18,889 nt of DNA, taken from NCBI GenBank assembly GCA_043806395.1, contig JAZDHC010000181.1, positions 1 to 18,889 of the forward strand. The letters run 5' to 3'. A model generated the notes under the pieces. The model ran no database searches and was not told the DNA's origin. It worked only from the letters and a program-made list of their open reading frames with translations. Origin of the DNA: CG2-30-40-21 sp043806395 (GTDB taxonomy: Bacteria; UBA9089; CG2-30-40-21). The translations under genes were made by a program, and so were the position numbers. Shown in pieces: positions 15,258 to 18,889 of this stretch (its first letter is position 1; every line of letters starts with the position of its first letter).

Positions 15258-15275
15258 TAGGTCACATATGACCTA
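15258..15275. promoter_or_regulatory. Inverted repeat TAGGTCA-N4-TGACCTA before guaB3
   Basis: Perfect 7-bp arms (15258-15264 and 15269-15275) with a CATA spacer, 35-52 nt upstream of the guaB3 start and downstream of its promoter. It may be an operator or a 5' UTR hairpin. Confidence 0.45.
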
Positions 15276-15375
15276 TCCTCTCATTTCCTTTTCTCCACAT
15301 GGTGTTGCACTTCCCTCTTCCCTCTTGTTTCAAAGGCAATCAGGATCAACAGTCTGTAACTTATAAATATTTTCT

Positions 15376-15404
15376 ATTATATCACAGTTTTTAATAATTG
15401 ACAA
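15376..15404 (-). promoter_or_regulatory. Sigma70-type promoter for guaB3
   Basis: On the minus strand TTGTCA (15404-15399), a 17-bp spacer and a perfect TATAAT (15381-15376). It points toward guaB3, leaving a leader of about 145 nt. Confidence 0.7.
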
Positions 15405-15429
15405 CTAAAATTTATCAAGTGCAATCATT

Positions 15430-15556
15430 AACTGTGCTGCTTCAGACGGAATCATAATTTTCTTCCATTTTATTTAGCGACAGTGTATAATCAGGATGGG
15501 GTTATAAGCTTATCTAATTGGAGGGATATTATGATTCCGTCTGAAACAGCACAGTT
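15430..15556. repeat. 29-bp inverted duplication around a 69-nt loop
   Basis: AACTGTGCTG…GGAATCATAAT at 15430-15458 is the reverse complement of 15528-15556 with one mismatch. The right arm is the start of the coding remnant at 15531 (MIPSETAQF). The left arm is an inverted copy of that sequence outside any gene, so this looks like a fold-back duplication or palindrome formation. Confidence 0.85.
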
Positions 15557-15749
15557 TGATAATGTAAGCCAGAATGCTGTTATCAGGATATACAATATTG
15601 CTGGTGAATTGGTAAAAGAGATAGAGGTGACTAAGTCTCCTCAAGACTGGAACATCCTCAATGAAAGCATTGCCTCAGGTATTTACATCTATACCGTTAC
15701 TGGTGGAAACGGAGGAAAATCTGTGGGCAAGATTGGGATAGTGAAATAA
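15531..15749 (+). pseudogene. C-terminal sorting/FlgD-like domain remnant
   Basis: A 72-residue frame from ATG 15531 (GGAGG 6 nt upstream) or open from GTG 15483. AVIRIYNIAGELVKEIEV, then DWNILNESIASGIYIYTVTG and GKIGIVK are the FlgD-like/Por-type C-terminal Ig fold that ends large exported proteins. On its own it lacks a signal peptide or passenger, so it is most likely the tail of a lost surface protein gene. A short expressed peptide is possible because of the ribosome binding site. Confidence 0.65.
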
Positions 15750-15753
15750 TATA

Positions 15754-15828
15754 CGGAGGGCGGACATTCCTGTCTGCCATTTCTCTCTTTCTTTGCATCA
15801 TTTGACGGGTTAGAAAACCCGCCCTCCG
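15754..15828. repeat. Long hairpin repeat after the sorting-domain remnant
   Basis: CGGAGGGCGG (15754-15763) pairs exactly with CCGCCCTCCG (15819-15828). The inside contains GGGTTAGAAAACCC, a smaller hairpin. A further small hairpin follows (ACAGG-GACAAGT-CCTGT, near 15840-15856). No T-tract is present, so termination is uncertain. With the next two repeats it fills most of the 421-nt gap before cheW. Confidence 0.65.
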
Positions 15829-15910
15829 GTGGAAGCGGACAGGGACAAGTCCTGTTTCTCTACAATAATTATGCCTCAAGTGTGTGATATGCCCTTCGAA
15901 ATTTTTCGAC

Positions 15911-16005
15911 CTGTGTAATTAGAATTTGGAGAACGCACGCTTTTTGCTTACACCTTGCGGTAGCTTGCTTGGCTACACCGCTTGAGTTCTACCCTAATTA
16001 CACAG
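15911..16005. mobile_element. 95-bp element with 12-bp perfect terminal inverted repeats
   Basis: CTGTGTAATTAG (15911-15922) and CTAATTACACAG (15994-16005) are exact reverse complements. The interior has TGCGGTAGC…GGCTACACCGC-like pairing. Size and ends suggest an internally deleted IS or MITE. No target duplication is evident. Confidence 0.5.
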
Positions 16006-16020
16006 TCCACCATTTTTTTA

Positions 16021-16049
16021 TTGACACAACCACAAATCCATGATAAAAT
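16021..16049 (+). promoter_or_regulatory. Sigma70-type promoter for cheW and the Reg_prop gene
   Basis: A perfect TTGACA (16021-16026), a 17-bp spacer and TAAAAT (16044-16049). It gives a leader of about 115 nt that contains a GTAGGGG-type hairpin (16080-16105). Confidence 0.72.
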
Positions 16050-16079
16050 CTTGTTTACAATGGTAATTACTGGGACATT

Positions 16080-16105
16080 GTAGGGGCGAACCTATGTGTT
16101 CGCTC
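16080..16105 (+). repeat. GTAGGGG-type hairpin repeat in the cheW leader
   Basis: Same 26-mer as 18820-18845 with one change (T at 16104). GCGAAC-CTATGT-GTTCGC forms the stem-loop. It lies between the promoter and the cheW ribosome binding site. The frame open upstream of cheW starts inside this repeat, which argues against that earlier start. Confidence 0.8.
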
Positions 16106-16170
16106 TCTTGCCCCTTTTTTTGAACCATGCCCAAAATTCCTTAAACATCAAGGAGACACAAGGAGAGTCA

Positions 16171-16611
16171 ATGAAACAGGATATCCAATTGATATTATTT
16201 AACATAGGAGACAAGGAATTTGGGCTTGATGTGGAAAGGGCATGCGAGGTTATCCCTTGTGGAAGAATAACCCCTGTCCCTACTACCCCATCAATTATTA
16301 GTGGTATTATACCTTTGCGAGATCATATTATCCCGATTGTAGCTATAAATAAAAGACTTTGCATGAACTTGAAAGATGATGAGAATAGTACTGTATTAAT
16401 AGTTGAATGGCAGGGGGAAAGGATAGGGCTATTGGTTGATTCAATTTGCGAAATAATCTCTCTTGCCTCTACCTCGATTGAACCACCCTCACCCATGCTT
16501 ACCTTTATTGATACCAATTACTTAGATGGTATAGGCAAGTTAAATGATAGGATTATATTCCTTGTAAATACGGATAAGCTGTTAGCAGCAGAGATGCAAT
16601 ATCATGTATAG
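16171..16611 (+). CDS. CheW-like chemotaxis coupling protein
   Basis: A 146-residue single CheW domain, the adaptor that links chemoreceptors to the CheA kinase. It has ILFNIGDKEFGLDVERACEV, the ITPVPTTPSIISGIIPLRDH motif near residues 33-52, then IPIVAINKRL, LIVEWQGERIGLLVDSICEI and a C-terminal GIGKLNDRIIFLVNTDKLL. Start 16171 is set by AAGGAG upstream; the frame is open to 16096 only through repeat sequence. It overlaps the Reg_prop gene by 8 nt, so the two are probably translated together. No CheA, MCP, CheR or CheB gene is in the window. The family call is firm; coupling to the propeller protein is inferred. Confidence 0.9.
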   Translation: MKQDIQLILFNIGDKEFGLDVERACEVIPCGRITPVPTTPSIISGIIPLRDHIIPIVAINKRLCMNLKDDENSTVLIVEWQGERIGLLVDSICEIISLASTSIEPPSPMLTFIDTNYLDGIGKLNDRIIFLVNTDKLLAAEMQYHV

Positions 16612-18727
16612 CTATGGGCACAGAATCAAGTTTCGAATTGCAACTCGTACCTTTGTGCCTTTGTGCCTCTGTACCTTCCTCTTGCTATTTCTCCCCTGTC
16701 ATCAATCTGAGGCACAAAACTATCCTCAGCAACCAAAACATTCAAGGGCTGTTGAGTTAGAGGATGGACGGATAAGATTATGGTGGGATTTGTCTATTAA
16801 TAACGATATTCAGAAATACCACATCTATGCACAAACCAATCAGGACGAATGGAAACTTGTTACTACTGTCCCTGCCTGTAAACAATGGTGGCAATCTCCC
16901 ACAAAGACAAACAAACAGTTTTCTGTATCCGCAGTAAATAAGCATGGAATAGAAGGAAAAAATCGAACACCTGCCATTAATATCCCTTATCTCAGGATAA
17001 GCACCGATAATTGCATGACTTCATTTATAGATGATAAAAATAATATATGGATAGGTACCCCGGGTGGGGTAAAAAGAATCAATGCTGATACTAATCAGGT
17101 TAAGATCTATACAGTCAAGGATGGTTTAATTAATAACTATGTTCAGACGATTATTCAGGATAGACAGGGTTCTCTCTGGTTTGGAACACGGGATGGTTTG
17201 AGTTGTTATACTGGAAAATCATGGAAGACATATACTAAAGATGATGGACTGTTAAACAATAATATACTCTCTATTATGCAGGATAATCACAAGTCATTCT
17301 GGTTTGGAACCTCAGAAGGGGCAAGCAAATATAATGGAAAGACATGGACGGCATATACAAAGGCTGAAGGTATGGCTGGATATGCAGTAAAAGCCATAAA
17401 AAAGGATGATAATGGAAATATATGGTTTGCTACAACTGATGGAATAAGCAGATACAATGGAAAGGAGTGGACCATATATTCCAAGGATTTTGGATTGGCA
17501 AGTAATGATATTCTGACCATCTATAAGGATAAGACAGGAAAGCTCTGGTTTGGTGGCAATTTTGGAGGGGTAAGTATTTATAACGGTAAGGAATGGTTTG
17601 TATATAATAATGGGGAGGTTTCTCATACCCCTGTTCGTTCTATTGTTGAGGATACGCACAATAATTTCTGGTTTGCTGCGGGTGAAAAGGTGGTTAAATT
17701 TGATGGATATAACTGGGAAACCTATGGCATTAATGATGGGCTGGCAAGCTATGATGTTTCATCCTTGAGTGTGGATAAATCAGGCAGGATATGGGCGGTA
17801 GGCACATGTATTTTGAATAAGGGTTGCGGTATCAGCCAATATAATGGAGAGATATGGCGACCATGGACACAAAAGTTAATTATTCCATTGAATCTGAGTA
17901 TTAATCGTAGGGTATTTTTATGGAGTATTACTTTTCTGGCTTTATTATTATCTGGTTTTGCCTTTTTCACATGGAAGAAAAAAATTCTTCCTGCTTATTC
18001 TAATCTTCCACTTGTTAAAACTCGAAACCTTTTCAAAAAGATATCAGCCAATCCAGATATATTCTTTGCTACTATTTATGAGATACTCCCCGGAGATACA
18101 TATTCTTTGACAACCTTGAATCACCTTTCTACCATGCTCAGGGTTAAACACCAATTTGCAGCACTGCTTTGCAAGGTATACTACCATCTTCAAATGGCAA
18201 TTAATGAAAAAAAGGTTACAGAGGTTTTGAATCAGGGGTTGCTAACAAGAACCGCAGAGGTATTACAACACACCACCCATTTCAAGTGGGGGAACCAGAT
18301 ATATTCTACATATCACTTTTTTGCTATGGCATGGGAGGCGGAAAACTTTCCCCAAATCCTTGAAATAGAGGCAACCCTTAAACAAACAGCAACCCTCCTG
18401 CAGGAAGGAGGTAGCACCTCTGGCAATGGATTTATCATTCCGGAGATTACCAATATAATTTTCAGGCTTGAAGATGAATTCTTTGGTATTCTCGGGCAGT
18501 ATCAAAGGGCAAGGGTTTCTAAAAAAAAGACGGAATATCTGCAGAAGGCAATAGCTGTTTTGACTGAACTTCAGGAACAGGGGTCAGGGGTCTGTAGGGG
18601 CAATCCTGCCAGAGGTGCTACCTCCTTGCGGTTGCCCTCTTGTTTCCTATCACCTGAAATAATATTCCTTCAAAAAATATTGGCTAAGTGGGCATTAAAG
18701 ATATCTACTCAGTTAGATAGTCTGTAG
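16604..18727 (+). CDS. Reg_prop seven-bladed propeller membrane sensor with unrecognised helical C-terminal domain
   Basis: A 707-residue protein. Residues 1-38 are a signal peptide (hydrophobic TFVPLCLCTFLLLFLPC, end SEAQ) partly encoded by a dispersed repeat. Residues ~45-125 look like a fibronectin III-type fold. Residues ~130-430 hold seven Reg_prop blades of the form I-x-D-x-x-G-x-I/L-W-F-G-T, then YNGKxWxxY and DGL, enough for one propeller. A transmembrane helix spans about 437-456 (FLWSITFLALLLSGFAFFTW). The cytoplasmic part (457-707) is helical and lacks HisKA, HATPase, GGDEF, HAMP or MCP motifs. Two copies of the 16-bp mini-element lie in this part (GGSTSG near 603-608, PARGATS near 668-674), the second within a larger hairpin repeat. 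It overlaps cheW by 8 nt. It probably senses an extracytoplasmic ligand; the output partner is unknown. Confidence 0.85.
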   Translation: MYSYGHRIKFRIATRTFVPLCLCTFLLLFLPCHQSEAQNYPQQPKHSRAVELEDGRIRLWWDLSINNDIQKYHIYAQTNQDEWKLVTTVPACKQWWQSPTKTNKQFSVSAVNKHGIEGKNRTPAINIPYLRISTDNCMTSFIDDKNNIWIGTPGGVKRINADTNQVKIYTVKDGLINNYVQTIIQDRQGSLWFGTRDGLSCYTGKSWKTYTKDDGLLNNNILSIMQDNHKSFWFGTSEGASKYNGKTWTAYTKAEGMAGYAVKAIKKDDNGNIWFATTDGISRYNGKEWTIYSKDFGLASNDILTIYKDKTGKLWFGGNFGGVSIYNGKEWFVYNNGEVSHTPVRSIVEDTHNNFWFAAGEKVVKFDGYNWETYGINDGLASYDVSSLSVDKSGRIWAVGTCILNKGCGISQYNGEIWRPWTQKLIIPLNLSINRRVFLWSITFLALLLSGFAFFTWKKKILPAYSNLPLVKTRNLFKKISANPDIFFATIYEILPGDTYSLTTLNHLSTMLRVKHQFAALLCKVYYHLQMAINEKKVTEVLNQGLLTRTAEVLQHTTHFKWGNQIYSTYHFFAMAWEAENFPQILEIEATLKQTATLLQEGGSTSGNGFIIPEITNIIFRLEDEFFGILGQYQRARVSKKKTEYLQKAIAVLTELQEQGSGVCRGNPARGATSLRLPSCFLSPEIIFLQKILAKWALKISTQLDSL
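16651..16668 (+). repeat. Dispersed 18-mer inside the signal peptide coding region
   Basis: CTTTGTGCCTTTGTGCCT is identical to 3706-3723 in the interior of the MITE-like element. Here it encodes VPLCL within the hydrophobic core of the signal peptide. Confidence 0.75.
18410..18425 (+). repeat. 16-bp mini-element copy 3, inside the Reg_prop gene
   Basis: Exact GGTAGCACCTCTGGCA, read in sense as GSTSG, the same frame as copy 2 in lpxD. It faces copy 4 across 181 nt. Confidence 0.85.
18594..18639 (+). repeat. GTAGGGG-type hairpin (CAA/TTG variant) with mini-element copy 4 nested in its loop
   Basis: GTAGGGGCAATCC (18594-18606) and TTGCGGTTGCCCTC (18626-18639) form the stem GGGCAA/TTGCCC. Between them lies TGCCAGAGGTGCTACC (18607-18622) plus TCC. 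Removing those 19 bases restores a simple hairpin. The whole composite is translated as CRGNPARGATSLRLPS with no stop. Confidence 0.75.
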
Positions 18728-18819
18728 TGTCGCGTCAACTCTCAAGTGATATACTCAGCAAGGGCATAAATTGTGTTTTTCGCTGGTCTTAATCAACGAT
18801 AGCTGTGTTGTTCAGGTTC

Positions 18820-18879
18820 GTAGGGGCGAACCTATGTGTTCGCCCAATTATTTGGGTAGACACACAGGTCTACCCCTAC
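18820..18879 (+). repeat. Double hairpin repeat: CGA/TCG unit facing a TAG/CTA unit
   Basis: Unit 1 (18820-18845) has stem GGGCGAAC/GTTCGCCC. Unit 2 (18854-18879, inverted) has stem GGGTAGAC/GTCTACCC. They are separated by 8 A/T-only bases. The outer GTAGGGG and CCCCTAC also pair, giving a possible three-way structure. It starts 92 nt after the Reg_prop stop. Confidence 0.85.
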
Positions 18880-18889
18880 GGTTCACCTT

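Noticed and set aside
15224..15375. Purine or guanidine-type riboswitch in the guaB3 leader
   Set aside because: The leader shows no recognisable conserved riboswitch core; only a short palindrome is evident.
15754..15856. Rho-independent terminator after the sorting-domain remnant
   Set aside because: Stable hairpins are present but no T-tract follows on either strand; better explained as dispersed repeats.
16096..16170. Longer CheW start at 16096
   Set aside because: The start codon lies inside a dispersed hairpin repeat and the extra residues are not CheW-like; AAGGAG supports 16171.

Overview
The window reads as chromosomal DNA of an uncultured, moderately AT-rich Gram-negative (diderm) bacterium. 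The evidence is an outer-membrane biogenesis cluster (bamA, skp/ompH, lpxD), a TonB-dependent receptor and a FlgD-like sorting-domain remnant. The mix of GuaB3, a GH57 enzyme, an MGDG/UgtP-type glycosyltransferase, a Reg_prop sensor and very many short dispersed palindromic repeats suggests a candidate-phylum lineage. I cannot name the taxon from sequence alone.

Layout. 1-225: a broken gene tail and a C/G-rich hairpin. 288-3476 (+): a four-CBS protein ending in a lone histidine-kinase DHp domain, then a TonB-dependent receptor. 3477-4950: a repeat and toxin-antitoxin graveyard with a 269-277 bp MITE-like element, a 28-codon ORF, an orphan XRE antitoxin-like gene, and a vapB antitoxin with a vapC toxin that has lost its middle. 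4951-15223 (-): a long run of co-directional genes. In transcription order these are guaB3, a heptamer tandem repeat, a TPR membrane protein, GH57, a Cys-rich mini-protein, a lipid-type glycosyltransferase, a TIR-like/SHOCT-like protein, a small membrane protein, bamA, skp and lpxD. 15224-16170: an intergenic zone with a sigma70-type promoter on each strand, a 29-bp inverted duplication, a sorting-domain remnant and several palindromic elements. 16171-18727 (+): cheW overlapping a gene for a single-propeller Reg_prop membrane sensor with an unrecognised helical output domain. 18728-18889: a double hairpin repeat.

How the genes fit together. bamA-skp-lpxD form the conserved outer-membrane protein and lipid A module. 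The upstream minus-strand genes (glycosyltransferase, GH57, TPR) suggest envelope or glucan metabolism. The TIR-like protein and its TAATG-coupled one-TM partner sit in that run and are the best candidate for an undescribed two-gene module, possibly an NAD-linked stress or defence effector.

The most unusual signal is repeat biology. A 16-bp core (GGTAGCACCTCTGGCA) occurs exactly four times, always inside coding sequence, as one facing inverted pair in lpxD and one in the Reg_prop gene. It is translated in one preferred frame per orientation. A second family of hairpins keeps its stem pairing while the stem trinucleotide changes (CGA/TCG, TAG/CTA, CAA/TTG). One member sits in the Reg_prop gene with the 16-bp element nested in its loop. 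Other repeats appear to supply a signal peptide, a BamA POTRA insertion and protein tails.
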